Below, piece after piece: positions 8,031-16,783 of a DNA stretch of 64,000 bases. Under the pieces are notes generated by a model. The model was not told where the DNA came from. It was given only the letters and a program-made list of their open reading frames with translations, and did no database searches. Origin of the DNA: CAZRCG01 sp964598565 (GTDB taxonomy: Bacteria; Bdellovibrionota; UBA2394). Positions within the stretch are counted from its first letter, which is position 1; each line of letters opens with the position of its first letter. Location of the stretch: assembly GCA_964598565.1 (NCBI GenBank), contig CAZRCG010000001.1, positions 248,001 to 312,000 of the forward strand, in the 5' to 3' direction. The translations under genes and the position numbers were made by a program.

Positions 8031-9335
8031 CTAAAAGCGAAACTGGTAGTCCATGGTCACGAGCGTCGCCATTAGTGAGTAGTTACCCTTAAAAACACTG
8101 CCAGAGGCTACATCAGGACCAAGAGAGGTCGTTCGTTTCGAGTAGTGTCCAAAATTTCCGGCCAGCCCCATGATGTGGCTACCGAAGGAATACTGCGTCC
8201 CTACACAATACCCATAATAGTTCGCGTCTGGCGCAACACCAGGAATAGGCATATCCGAGCGCGTGATCGCTTGATCCAGCGCAAAGCCTACAGCCGTCTT
8301 CAGCGTTCGGCTACCGGACAAAGTCCACGTGTACTCCGTCCCTAGATGATAGGCATTACCATCGCGCCACTTCAATTTCGTCTGTGTATTCACCCCGAAA
8401 GCAGCAAGCTGTGTATTGAGATCATCAATATCGAGACCGTCCGTCTCATAAACTGAATTGAAAGTTCTTTCATAACTAAACGCAGCAAGCCATCGAGGAG
8501 TGATATCATAGGCAAGTCCGAGCTGAAGCTGCCCGGGAACATGCACACGCTGAGTAGCTCGAGAACTAGCAGCACCGGCCAGCGTTTCATAATTGGTAGA
8601 CCCCTTGAGTGTGATCGAATTTTGAGTGCGATAGGTAAGCCCGGCCGAAATATTATTCAACTTTTGAAGGTGCAAACCAAACTTGAGCGTCTTTGCATCC
8701 CAGGCGCTGGTGGTTGTGTCTAAATACGAAGGCCCGAAAACAGGATTTTGAAAAACAGCCGATTTGGTTTCAAAGCGAGTGTAAGCTGGTCGATAACTTA
8801 CCCCCACCGAAAAATAATCCGTCACCTTAAAAGATAGCGAAGGTGCAATCTCAATTCGCACCAAGCGACTTCCAAGTGTTTTACCTGTGGCCAATCCCGG
8901 AATATCGACCGATGTAAAACGAGATCCCTGAAGAGACGTTGGAAACACGGCAAGCCCTAACGTGATTCGATCGGTAAGAGGTCGGGTTAGTCCTAAATAA
9001 AAGAGCGGAGCATAATCGAGCTTACTTTTTTTCTGACTGTCATCGGCACCGATAGGGGCTTCGAACTGAAACATAAAATTGCTAAGATTCAGCGCCGTCT
9101 GAGTCTCAGTCGAAAAAGCCATTCCTGCGGGATTATAAAATGGACTGTAGGCATCGGTGGCCAAGGCAATTTGTTGGCCGCCCAAGGCCACATAACGCGA
9201 CCCGTAGTAAACCGTAAGATCGACGCCACTTGCTTTTACCTCGTAGAGTGAGCCTACGAGGAAGCTAAAAACTAAACTTAGAGCCCAACCAAAATGTGGT
9301 TTCAACGATAGCGGTTTTAATGAGAGTCGTTTCAT
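8031..9335 (-). CDS. OmpP1/FadL/TodX-family outer-membrane transport protein
   Basis: A 434 aa predicted long-chain fatty acid or hydrophobic-compound channel of the outer membrane. The signal peptide covers roughly residues 1-36 (FGWALSLVFSFLVGSLYEVKAS). The mature N-terminus contains the family's hatch-region signature in GGQQIALATDAYSPFYNPAG (compare the NPAGL/NPAxM motif). Repeated amphipathic beta strands follow, and the chain ends in an aromatic residue (YQFRF) as expected for BamA-inserted barrels. It is a single gene facing the amidohydrolases. Some FadL relatives import aromatic compounds, so a link to the neighbouring deaminases is conceivable but not shown. Confidence 0.85.
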   Translation of the reverse strand: MKRLSLKPLSLKPHFGWALSLVFSFLVGSLYEVKASGVDLTVYYGSRYVALGGQQIALATDAYSPFYNPAGMAFSTETQTALNLSNFMFQFEAPIGADDSQKKSKLDYAPLFYLGLTRPLTDRITLGLAVFPTSLQGSRFTSVDIPGLATGKTLGSRLVRIEIAPSLSFKVTDYFSVGVSYRPAYTRFETKSAVFQNPVFGPSYLDTTTSAWDAKTLKFGLHLQKLNNISAGLTYRTQNSITLKGSTNYETLAGAASSRATQRVHVPGQLQLGLAYDITPRWLAAFSYERTFNSVYETDGLDIDDLNTQLAAFGVNTQTKLKWRDGNAYHLGTEYTWTLSGSRTLKTAVGFALDQAITRSDMPIPGVAPDANYYGYCVGTQYSFGSHIMGLAGNFGHYSKRTTSLGPDVASGSVFKGNYSLMATLVTMDYQFRF

Positions 9336-9485
9336 GCCTCCTATTCTGAATCAACTCACTGCCGTGCTGAAAGAGTTATTTAGAGGGGATCTCCCCGGCA
9401 TGAGGCAAGTGGCATCTGTTCGGCCATCAGGCCTTCTTACCTTCAAAAATTCAGCTGATTGCTAACACAACGAGGAGGTTAGACT

Positions 9486-9881
9486 CTACTTTTTCTCGAT
9501 AAGCTCTATTAAAAGACCGCCGGCCGACGACGGATGAATGAAGGTAACAAGACAGCCTTCAGCCCCATGACGAGGCTCATCATAGACAAAACGAATATTT
9601 TTTAATTTCAACGTGGCCATTGTGTCTTTGAGATCTTCGACATAAAAGGCGAGATGGTGAATTCCAGGACCACGCTTCTCTAAGAATTTTGAAATTGGGG
9701 AATTTGGTTCAGTGGGCTCTAAAAACTCGAGACGAGTTTTTTCCACATCTAAAAATTGAAGGCGAACCCGTTCGGTCTCAACCTCTTCGACCGAACTAGC
9801 AGACGATCCCAAGATTGCCTCGAGCGCCGGAACCGACGCCTTCAATTCTTTGAGAGCTACAGCAATATGCGCAAGTTTCAT
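9486..9881 (-). CDS. mce: Methylmalonyl-CoA epimerase (glyoxalase/VOC fold)
   Basis: Interconverts (R)- and (S)-methylmalonyl-CoA in propionate/odd-chain metabolism. The short VOC protein begins MKLAHIAVALKELKAS with the first metal-binding His (KLAHIAV), and has GPGIHHLAFYVEDL in the second half and a C-terminal LIELIE strand with Glu ligand, as in known epimerases of about 130-145 aa. The frame can extend upstream to a TTG at 9920, but that would overlap the small basic gene ending at 9901. ATG at 9881, 19 nt after that stop, gives a normal 131 aa enzyme. It is the last gene of the minus-strand envelope operon. No mutase gene is in the window. Confidence 0.85.
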   Translation of the reverse strand: MKLAHIAVALKELKASVPALEAILGSSASSVEEVETERVRLQFLDVEKTRLEFLEPTEPNSPISKFLEKRGPGIHHLAFYVEDLKDTMATLKLKNIRFVYDEPRHGAEGCLVTFIHPSSAGGLLIELIEKK

Positions 9882-9900
9882 CGCTGCTTCTTGCGCAGCA

Positions 9901-10062
9901 CTAGGAAGAAACCGCGACAACAGTTTGAGATTTAGCCTTCTTCTTGCTTTCCAATCGAAGGGCCCGTGTCGCTTCCGCTCGTCGCTTTAAGCGAGCTTTC
10001 TTCCGCCGTTGTCCTTGTCGCTGTACCACTTTGGTTGTTAATCGATTACTACCTCGACCCAT
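9901..10062 (-). CDS. 53 aa highly basic small protein
   Basis: ATG preceded by AGAGGAG at about 7 nt, an excellent ribosome-binding site. The product starts MGRGSNRLTTKVVQRQGQRR, has about 17 Lys/Arg in its first 42 residues and ends QTVVAVSS. It lies between ompH/skp and mce with short gaps (34 and 19 nt), so it is likely in the same transcript. The composition recalls small ribosome-associated or RNA-binding proteins such as Thx, but I cannot name a family. It is below the length usually called automatically and is easily missed. Confidence 0.65.
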   Translation of the reverse strand: MGRGSNRLTTKVVQRQGQRRKKARLKRRAEATRALRLESKKKAKSQTVVAVSS

Positions 10063-10096
10063 TATTGTCTCCTCTATCGCCCTTCATCACGGGCCG

Positions 10097-10648
10097 TTAC
10101 TTTTTCTTGGCCCCAGAGCCTTTGTGCTCTGAGTTATATTTTTGAATGACCCGTTCTGTCAAATCATCTGCCTGAGCAGCGTAAATAAGGCCACTTTCTG
10201 TTTTATCAAATACCAAGGTATAGGCCGCCGTACGGCTCATATCTTCGACCACCACCCTCAATTTACGAATGATATCCTGTTCCATTTTGAACTTTTTCTC
10301 ATTCATTTCCTGGGTATACTTCTCGCTTAGCTCAGCCCCTTCTTTCAGCGACTTCTGAAATTTCTGGTTCAGTTCCATGCCTCGCTTCTTTTCGGCATCG
10401 CTGAGCTGAAGGGTCTGCATTTTGCGCTCCAAATCTTGGAGCTCTGTTTGCATTTTTTCGAGGTCTTTCTGGCGCTTATCCATCTCGCCCTTACGTTTGC
10501 CGGCTTCAGCCTCAAGGTTGGTTCGGGCCGTTTTGCCCTCTTCAACACTGTTTAACGCTCGATTGAGATCTACAACCCCAAATTTGATCTCAGACGCGGG
10601 GGCGGCCACCATCATAAAGGACGTAGCCATAATTATTGAATGAATCAC
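10097..10648 (-). CDS. OmpH/Skp-family periplasmic chaperone
   Basis: Holds unfolded outer-membrane proteins in the periplasm on their way to BamA. GTG start with AAGGAG 6 nt upstream. A signal peptide (MIHSIIMATSFMMVAAPAS) precedes the conserved beta strand IKFGVVDLNRALNSVEEGK; a long Lys/Glu-rich coiled coil occupies about residues 40-130 (the tentacles of Skp), then VVVEDMSRTAAYTLVFDKTE returns to the body domain. Its place directly downstream of bamA is the classical order. The 183 aa length is normal. The basic tail GSGAKKK is not diagnostic. Confidence 0.88.
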   Translation of the reverse strand: MIHSIIMATSFMMVAAPASEIKFGVVDLNRALNSVEEGKTARTNLEAEAGKRKGEMDKRQKDLEKMQTELQDLERKMQTLQLSDAEKKRGMELNQKFQKSLKEGAELSEKYTQEMNEKKFKMEQDIIRKLRVVVEDMSRTAAYTLVFDKTESGLIYAAQADDLTERVIQKYNSEHKGSGAKKK

Positions 10649-10699
10649 AAAATCTCCTTTCGTCTAGAAATAGTCTAGGACGTACAGATCAGGAGCCTA

Positions 10700-13012
10700 C
10701 TAAAAAGGCGTTCCAATTGAAAAGTCGAAGAGAATAGAATCTTCATTCTTTTTACGATCGAGGGGGATCCCCCACTCAAATCGAAGCGGGCCCAGGGGTG
10801 AAAACCACCGAAAACCAAATCCCGTACTTAGGCGAATATCACTCCAGTTAAATTCACGCTCCGGAAAGGTATTCCCCGCATCAAAGAAAAGAACTCCTTT
10901 AATCTTAGCCTCTTTGAAAATATCGAAGAGATACTCGACATTCAATATGGCTTGTTTATTCCCGCCCAATCTCAATTTTCGCGCTTCCGTGAGTGCAAGC
11001 TCTATATCCCCACTGCTACGTCCGGAAATACCAAATAGAGCAGGGATAAAGGGCCCCAGAGTCCGATAAGGATGACCTCGAATGGAGTAGATCCCTCCAG
11101 GAATGAAGCGCTCATTAAAAGGAACCGAACGATCTTCAATGGGCCTCAAGTAGTCAAAACGAAAGCCAAAACTTAAGACCGACGCCGGAAAGATAGGAGA
11201 CTCTTCGTCTAAGACCTGAATATAGCGCTTCGACACGAACGAGGTCTTCCAGAATGAAAGCTCGCTTCCCAGCACCTTACTAGAAATTTGGGATGATAAC
11301 TCATTCCAGGAGCCTTTCGACGGCAGAAACATCTCACGCGTATTGAGGGTATCTCGCGTGATGCCAAATTCTACCGAAGAGCCCAGACCAAAAGAATTCG
11401 GGTAAAGATCTGAAATAATCTGCTGAATATTAATATCGATATGCTGAAGAGCATAGGTGGAAAAGACCGACCATTTTTTGTCGAGAGGATACCCTACCGT
11501 TACCGAACCGCCCCGTTCAGTGACCTTCGCTTCATCGATTGACTCGTACTCAGTATTAAAACCCTTGAGCGTCATGGCGAACTTCGAATCATTCACCCGC
11601 GGATTTCGAAACAAGCCATTAAAGAGCTGGCGCTTTCCTGAAAAGAGCGCCGACAGGCTCACATCGTAGCCTCGCCCAAAGAGATTGACCTTAGAGACGC
11701 TCCCCTGAAGACCAAAACGCTCAAAAGACGAAAACGTCGCACCCACATTGAGCGTGCCCGTTTGTTTCTCTTCAACTTCGATGACAACATCCATTCGGCT
11801 TTCTGCCAAAATATCTTTCTGCACAAACTTTACGGTCGTGAAGTAACCCAGTTTCTCTAAGTTGGCTTTTGAATCTTTAAATCGCGTGCCGTGATAAAGC
11901 TCGCCCTCTCTGAACTCTAACTCACGTCGAATGACTCGGTCGTGGGTCTCGAGATTGCCCTGCATAGATATGGCACCAAAATAAACTAAACTCCCCTTGT
12001 CGATGCGAAAATCAATATCGAGCTTTCTCGGATCTTGTTCATTGATACGCCAGTCGGGGCTGACATTCGTATAGGCGTAGCCGTGATCCCCATAAAGATC
12101 TTGCAAACGCGTGAGGTCTTCTTGAATTTTGAGATAATTCCAAATAAAGCCCTTCTGAGAGGCGAAGGTCTTCTTCATAGCCTCGGGATCTTCGATAAAA
12201 TCAGTATCTCCCGAAAATGTAATATCGCCTACAAAGTACTGCTCGCCTTCTTCAATATAGTAAGATGCAATCACCTGTCGGCGGTCGGGTGTAAACACAA
12301 TATTGGGAGGATCAATCTTGGCAAAGGCATACCCATTTTTCCAATACTGCAACTGGACTCGACGACCATCGACCTGACTCAAAAGTGATTCATCATAACG
12401 ACCGCTACCCGACAGTGCCCCCCAGAAACCTCCCTCTCGGGTGATCATGGCCTCTTTGAGAATATTGTCAGAAAAAACGTGATTGTTCTGAAAGTAGATT
12501 TTCTTAACTTCGACGCGCTCGCCCTCATCAACTTCGAATATCAAGGCCTTCTTGCGGCCCTCGGTGACAACTTGAGTTCGAGCCGACATCAGATAGTAAC
12601 TCTTCTCTTGGTAAGCTTTCTTGACGCGATCAAGACTCGCTTTAATTAAATTATCGTCCCACAAAAAAGGCTCTTTCAAATTGAGGGCCTTCTTGAGGTC
12701 ATCCGTCGAAACAGCCTCGTTGCCTCTAAATCGAATCTCCTGAATATAATCTTTTTCTTTAACCCGAACGATCACCTTCGGGCCTTGGGGGCCGTCTTCG
12801 ACATCAATCTGAATATCTTTGAAAAGTCCTGTATTATAGAGCGTCTTCAAATCATCTCGAATGGCCGATCGCACCAAATCGCGCCCAGGCTTCGAAGTTA
12901 TATACTGTAAAATAGCTTCATCACTTAGACGCTCATTGCCTTCAATCGAAATATCAGCAATGGGCGCCGCCACGAAGATCCAAGATATCAAAAGACCTAT
13001 CACTGCAAACAC
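10700..13012 (-). CDS. bamA: Outer-membrane protein assembly factor BamA
   Basis: Central subunit of the BAM complex, inserting beta-barrel proteins into the outer membrane. 770 aa: signal peptide (residues 1-18), then five POTRA domains to about residue 345 (first begins IADISIEGNERLSDEAI; later ones show the G-N-x-x-T/S-x-D and GY pattern, for example FRGNEAVSTDDL), then an Omp85 barrel. The barrel contains the lid-loop motif region GGIYSIRGHPYRTLGP (VRGF/Y-like, here IRGH) and ends FDFSIGTPF with the terminal Phe recognition signal. The GTG start overlaps lolD by 13 nt, so translation is likely coupled. The cluster lolC-lolD-bamA-skp links lipoprotein and barrel export. Confidence 0.95.
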   Translation of the reverse strand: MFAVIGLLISWIFVAAPIADISIEGNERLSDEAILQYITSKPGRDLVRSAIRDDLKTLYNTGLFKDIQIDVEDGPQGPKVIVRVKEKDYIQEIRFRGNEAVSTDDLKKALNLKEPFLWDDNLIKASLDRVKKAYQEKSYYLMSARTQVVTEGRKKALIFEVDEGERVEVKKIYFQNNHVFSDNILKEAMITREGGFWGALSGSGRYDESLLSQVDGRRVQLQYWKNGYAFAKIDPPNIVFTPDRRQVIASYYIEEGEQYFVGDITFSGDTDFIEDPEAMKKTFASQKGFIWNYLKIQEDLTRLQDLYGDHGYAYTNVSPDWRINEQDPRKLDIDFRIDKGSLVYFGAISMQGNLETHDRVIRRELEFREGELYHGTRFKDSKANLEKLGYFTTVKFVQKDILAESRMDVVIEVEEKQTGTLNVGATFSSFERFGLQGSVSKVNLFGRGYDVSLSALFSGKRQLFNGLFRNPRVNDSKFAMTLKGFNTEYESIDEAKVTERGGSVTVGYPLDKKWSVFSTYALQHIDINIQQIISDLYPNSFGLGSSVEFGITRDTLNTREMFLPSKGSWNELSSQISSKVLGSELSFWKTSFVSKRYIQVLDEESPIFPASVLSFGFRFDYLRPIEDRSVPFNERFIPGGIYSIRGHPYRTLGPFIPALFGISGRSSGDIELALTEARKLRLGGNKQAILNVEYLFDIFKEAKIKGVLFFDAGNTFPEREFNWSDIRLSTGFGFRWFSPLGPLRFEWGIPLDRKKNEDSILFDFSIGTPF

Positions 13013-13683
13013 CCCTTCAAGAGTTCAGACTGTTGCTTCAAACGAATTGAAAGATCTCTATTATGTGTTGCCATGATAAGAATTGATTTCTGCCTCTCGC
13101 ATTCTTCTGCCAAGCTTTCAAATACTCGAAGGGCGGTGTCGGGATCAAGATTTCCTGTCGGCTCATCTGCAAGAATGAGTAGCGGATGGTGCACAAGAGC
13201 CCTTGCAATCGCAACCCGTTGCTGCTCTCCACCCGAAAGCTCATGAGGACGATGGTTTAAGCGATGCGAGAGTTTCACGCGCTCGAGGGCCTGTCGGCTA
13301 CGCTCCACGGCATCTAACTCAGCGACGCCTTGTAGTCTTAGTGCGACCGAAACATTCTCTAAGGCCGAGAGTTCCGCCATGAGATAATGAAATTGAAATA
13401 CAAAGCCAATCTTCGATCGACGTTCTTCAATCATTTTCTTTTTTAGTAGGCCCTGCTTCAAAGCTCCTGCCTCAATATAAGAGTCTCCAAAACGAAGGGA
13501 CCCTGAGTCAAAATCATCAATCAGCCCTAAACACTGCAGCAGGGTTGATTTGCCAACACCACTGGCCCCCACAATCGACAGAGAGTCTCCCGCATGTAGC
13601 AATAATGACAAATTTCTCAGCACCGGAATTTCTTCGCGACCGAGACGATAAGACTTCGATAAATCGCGTACTTCAAATATCAC
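13000..13683 (-). CDS. lolD: Lipoprotein-releasing ABC transporter ATPase LolD
   Basis: ATPase that drives extraction of lipoproteins from the inner membrane. All ABC motifs are present: Walker A GASGVGKST, Q-loop FQFHYLMAELSALENV, signature LSGGEQQRVAIARALVHHP, Walker B LILADEPTGNLD and the H-loop (ATHNRD). The MacB/LolD-type GNLDP is typical. The GTG at 13683 forms a GTGA overlap with the stop of the permease gene and gives VIFEVRDLSKSYRLG, the normal LolD start; a longer frame to 13731 is open but would lie inside lolC. About 227 aa. Confidence 0.92.
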   Translation of the reverse strand: MIFEVRDLSKSYRLGREEIPVLRNLSLLLHAGDSLSIVGASGVGKSTLLQCLGLIDDFDSGSLRFGDSYIEAGALKQGLLKKKMIEERRSKIGFVFQFHYLMAELSALENVSVALRLQGVAELDAVERSRQALERVKLSHRLNHRPHELSGGEQQRVAIARALVHHPLLILADEPTGNLDPDTALRVFESLAEECERQKSILIMATHNRDLSIRLKQQSELLKGCLQ

Positions 13684-14894
13684 GACTGCACCTTCAGTCC
13701 CTCGGCGGGCTTGATGGTTGAAGCAATCCACGACGGATAAAGCGTCGCAACCGTACTAATAAGTAAAGCTCCCAGCACCACCATGCCGACATCGGTGGCG
13801 CGAATATCGACGGGCAATGTGTCGATCATATAGACGCTCTTATCGAGAGGAAATCGCACCCAATCTCTCAACGCCAAGCTGGTGACCAATCCCAATATCA
13901 AACCCGCCGCTGTGCCGACGGCCCCTATGAAGACTCCTTGATAAAGAAAGATTCTCAAAATCGAAAAATCCTCTGCCCCCATACTTTTTAAAATAGCGAT
14001 ATCACGCGTTTTATCGCGCACAATCATAATTAACGAACCACAAACATTCATCGCCGCCACCAAAATAATGAGAGCCAAAATAATAGCCATAGCCATCTTC
14101 TCAAGTTTCAGCGCTGAGAGAAGTTCTTTTTGGTCGGCCAACCAATCGTGTACAAAAATGGCCTCGGGCACCTCATCCACCAATCGACGGCGAACTTGGG
14201 CGATCAAACGCGGATCGGTCGTACGAACTTCTAAGGTGCGCGGAGCCCGATCAAAAATCTCCGCCGCCACGGGCAGAGAGCTATAGACTTCATAAGCATC
14301 GGAGTAAGTGAGCCCCGAATGAAAAATATCGACGACCTTTAGCCGACGCATACGAGGCATGAGCCCTAAGGGCGAGAAATCTCCTTTGTTCAGCAAGACG
14401 GTGATTATATCTCCCGACTGAATATTAAGTTTCTCTGCCAAAATAGAGCCCACGAACAAGCCCCCGTCTTCAAGCCCTTGAAAATCTCCTAGTCGAAGAT
14501 AATCTTTCAAATCGAGCACCTCTTGCACACGCTCAACATCGACCCCTTTTATGCGAATGCCTTCGGACCCAAATCGGGTTAATGCGAATGCCTCACCCTG
14601 AATGACAGGCATCACCGAACGAATATCACGACCCCCTCGGACGGCCTCTTCGATAACCTCGGCAGGCCGCCCATCCTCATAATGCATCCGTGGAAGCTCC
14701 ACTGTCAGATGTGCCCGATTACCTAAAATTTTGGAGCGAAGCTCGTATTCAAAACCACTCATCACAGCCATGACAATAATGAGGCTCATGACGCCCACGG
14801 CGACGCCGATCAAAGCAATCCATGTAATAAGAGACAGACCCGCCCCTTTTTGAGAACTCAAATAGCGGCTGGCCAATAGAACTTCAAGATTCAT
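13680..14894 (-). CDS. Lipoprotein-releasing permease, LolC/LolE family
   Basis: Inner-membrane subunit partnered with LolD. 404 aa with the standard topology: one N-terminal membrane helix (LITWIALIGVAVGVMSLIIVMAVMSGF, conserved in LolC/E), a large periplasmic MacB-like domain (~residues 45-260), then three C-terminal helices of the FtsX domain (ILALIILVAAMNVCGSLIMI...; KSMGA; final LYPSWIASTIKPAEGL). Only one permease gene is present with lolD, as in bacteria with a single LolF-like homodimer instead of LolC plus LolE; a second copy elsewhere cannot be excluded. It overlaps lysS by 11 nt and lolD by 4 nt. Confidence 0.9.
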   Translation of the reverse strand: MNLEVLLASRYLSSQKGAGLSLITWIALIGVAVGVMSLIIVMAVMSGFEYELRSKILGNRAHLTVELPRMHYEDGRPAEVIEEAVRGGRDIRSVMPVIQGEAFALTRFGSEGIRIKGVDVERVQEVLDLKDYLRLGDFQGLEDGGLFVGSILAEKLNIQSGDIITVLLNKGDFSPLGLMPRMRRLKVVDIFHSGLTYSDAYEVYSSLPVAAEIFDRAPRTLEVRTTDPRLIAQVRRRLVDEVPEAIFVHDWLADQKELLSALKLEKMAMAIILALIILVAAMNVCGSLIMIVRDKTRDIAILKSMGAEDFSILRIFLYQGVFIGAVGTAAGLILGLVTSLALRDWVRFPLDKSVYMIDTLPVDIRATDVGMVVLGALLISTVATLYPSWIASTIKPAEGLKVQS

Positions 14895-16431
14895 TGTGCC
14901 TATCGATTGCCTTTAGCTGAGGAAATAAAATGACGTCTCGAATCGAAGCCGAGTCGGTCAACAACATCGTGAGTCGATCAATTCCAATACCTTCGCCCGC
15001 CGTCGGTGGAAGACCATACTGAAGCGCTTGAATATAGTCGTGGTCAAAATCGGCGGCCTCTTCATCGCCTGCTTCTTTGCGTCGCACCTGATCACGAAAT
15101 CGCCCTTCTTGGTCGACAGGATCATTTAATTCATTAAAGCCATTCGCAATTTCTCTCCCTGCTATATACAACTCAAAGCGCTCCGCCGTATCGGGCTTGG
15201 TTTCGCTCCGTCTTGCGAGCGGCGAGATTTCTATCGGATGATCAATTATATAGGTGGGCTGAATCAGTTGCGACTCCACCTCTTCTTCAAAACAAATCCA
15301 CTGCACCTCCGCCAAAGTGGGATCTCCCTTCACCATGACACCTTTGGAACGCAAGTGGTGCTTCAAGGCACCGATATCTTCAATGGGTAGCGATGTCATC
15401 GCTCTAAGAGATTCCTGAACCGTCCATCGCTTAAAGGGTCGCTTCAGCGAAATCGTCTGCCCTTGATAAGAAATCTCGGCCTTTCCAAACAGATCCGTGG
15501 CGAGGCGCTCAAGAAGCTCTTCCGTGAGCGCCATCAAATCTTCGTAGGTGGCATAGGCTTCGTAAAACTCCAACATGGTGAATTCAGGATTATGCTTGAT
15601 CGATATTCCCTCGTTACGAAAACAACGATTAATTTCAAAGACTCGATCTAGGCCCCCGACCACCAGTCGCTTCAAATAGAGCTCGGGAGCAATTCGCAAG
15701 AAAAGATCCATCTTCAGGGTATTGTGATGCGTCCGAAAGGGTCGTGCTGCCGCGCCGCCCACCAAGGGATGAAGCATGGGGGTTTCTACCTCGATATAAT
15801 CTCGCTTCAAAAAAAACTCGCGAATACCCTGAACAATGAGAGAGCGTGTAACGAAGACCTTTTTTACATTGTCATCGGCAATCAGATCTAAATAGCGCTG
15901 TCGATAGCGAGCTTCAACATCTTGGAGGCCATGAAATTTTTCAGGAAGAGGCCGTGTGTTTTTCGTTAGTATAAGAAAACGCTCGCAGTCGATCGAAAGC
16001 TCTCCTGTTTTTGTCTTGAACATCGTGCCTTCGGCAAAAACAATATCTCCCAGATCTGTCGTTTTAATGCGTTCATAAAGCTCTTTTAATTTCGATTGCT
16101 GACAAAACAACTGAATGCGGCCACTTCGATCTCGAAGGGTCATAAACATCGATTTGCCAAACGAGCGAAACAGCAAGACGCGACCTGCCACCGAAATGGT
16201 TTCGCGAGCATCGGAGGTTCTCAGTGCCTCAAGAGCTTCTTTATCTAAACTATCAAATCGTTCATGAAGATCTCGAGCTAAATGACTGGGTTTTTCAGTT
16301 AGACGGTAGGGATTGGTCCCCGCCGCACGAAGCTCAGCGACTTTGCGCTGCCGCATTTCGAGAAGATTTTCTTTAGGAGCTTCGTTCGAGGTCCCAAGAG
16401 GGTTTTCACTAGATACCGATTTTTCAGCCAT
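14884..16431 (-). CDS. lysS: Lysyl-tRNA synthetase, class II
   Basis: Charges tRNA-Lys. 515 aa: N-terminal OB-fold anticodon-binding domain (~residues 75-165: ISVAGRVLLFRSFGKSMFMT), then the class II core with motif 1 (YIEVETPMLHPLVGGAAARP), motif 2 (FRNEGISIKHNPEFTMLEFY) and motif 3 (GEGIGIDRLTMLLTDS). An extra ~30-residue N-terminal extension precedes the usual RxxKxxxLRxxGxxPY segment. First gene of the lysS-lol-bam operon. The lysS-lolC linkage is a known arrangement in several delta-like bacteria and ties the translation gene to envelope biogenesis in one transcript. Confidence 0.95.
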   Translation of the reverse strand: MAEKSVSSENPLGTSNEAPKENLLEMRQRKVAELRAAGTNPYRLTEKPSHLARDLHERFDSLDKEALEALRTSDARETISVAGRVLLFRSFGKSMFMTLRDRSGRIQLFCQQSKLKELYERIKTTDLGDIVFAEGTMFKTKTGELSIDCERFLILTKNTRPLPEKFHGLQDVEARYRQRYLDLIADDNVKKVFVTRSLIVQGIREFFLKRDYIEVETPMLHPLVGGAAARPFRTHHNTLKMDLFLRIAPELYLKRLVVGGLDRVFEINRCFRNEGISIKHNPEFTMLEFYEAYATYEDLMALTEELLERLATDLFGKAEISYQGQTISLKRPFKRWTVQESLRAMTSLPIEDIGALKHHLRSKGVMVKGDPTLAEVQWICFEEEVESQLIQPTYIIDHPIEISPLARRSETKPDTAERFELYIAGREIANGFNELNDPVDQEGRFRDQVRRKEAGDEEAADFDHDYIQALQYGLPPTAGEGIGIDRLTMLLTDSASIRDVILFPQLKAIDRHNES

Positions 16432-16783
16432 GACAGCTGAGGTTATTCAAAGCCTTACCCTCGAGGCAATGAAGGAAGATGGAAAAATCGAGCCATACCG
16501 TTTTGCCGCAAGATTTAGAACCCATCCGAAAAGTGGTTTCGTTGTGGGGCGAGATGCGAACCACGTCTGTCGATTGCCGAGGAATTTTGGCGGCACTCAA
16601 GGGGCTGTACGGAGCAAAAAATCTCGTAAATGCCTGGGCTAGGTAGGGCTTGCGCAAAAGGCCTTAGAGCGCATAACAAAGTGAACGTCTGCTGTATTGG
16701 CTTCCTTGTTGCGCTCCCATAACGAAAGTTAATTCAAGTTTCGCCGTTAACAAAGATCGACTCTTCAGGTACAGATTTTCGAT
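16432..16783. other. 352 bp divergent intergenic region, no gene recognised
   Basis: Lies between lysS (minus) and an unknown secreted protein (plus), so it should hold both promoters. A 70-codon plus-strand frame from 16430 and a 77-codon minus-strand frame exist here, but neither has a convincing ribosome-binding site or family resemblance, and I treat both as chance. No clear consensus promoter, hairpin or repeat was seen. Confidence 0.4.

Noticed and set aside
16313..16642. Plus-strand frame crossing the lysS start
   Set aside because: Overlaps the well-supported lysS N-terminus and has no ribosome-binding site or family resemblance.
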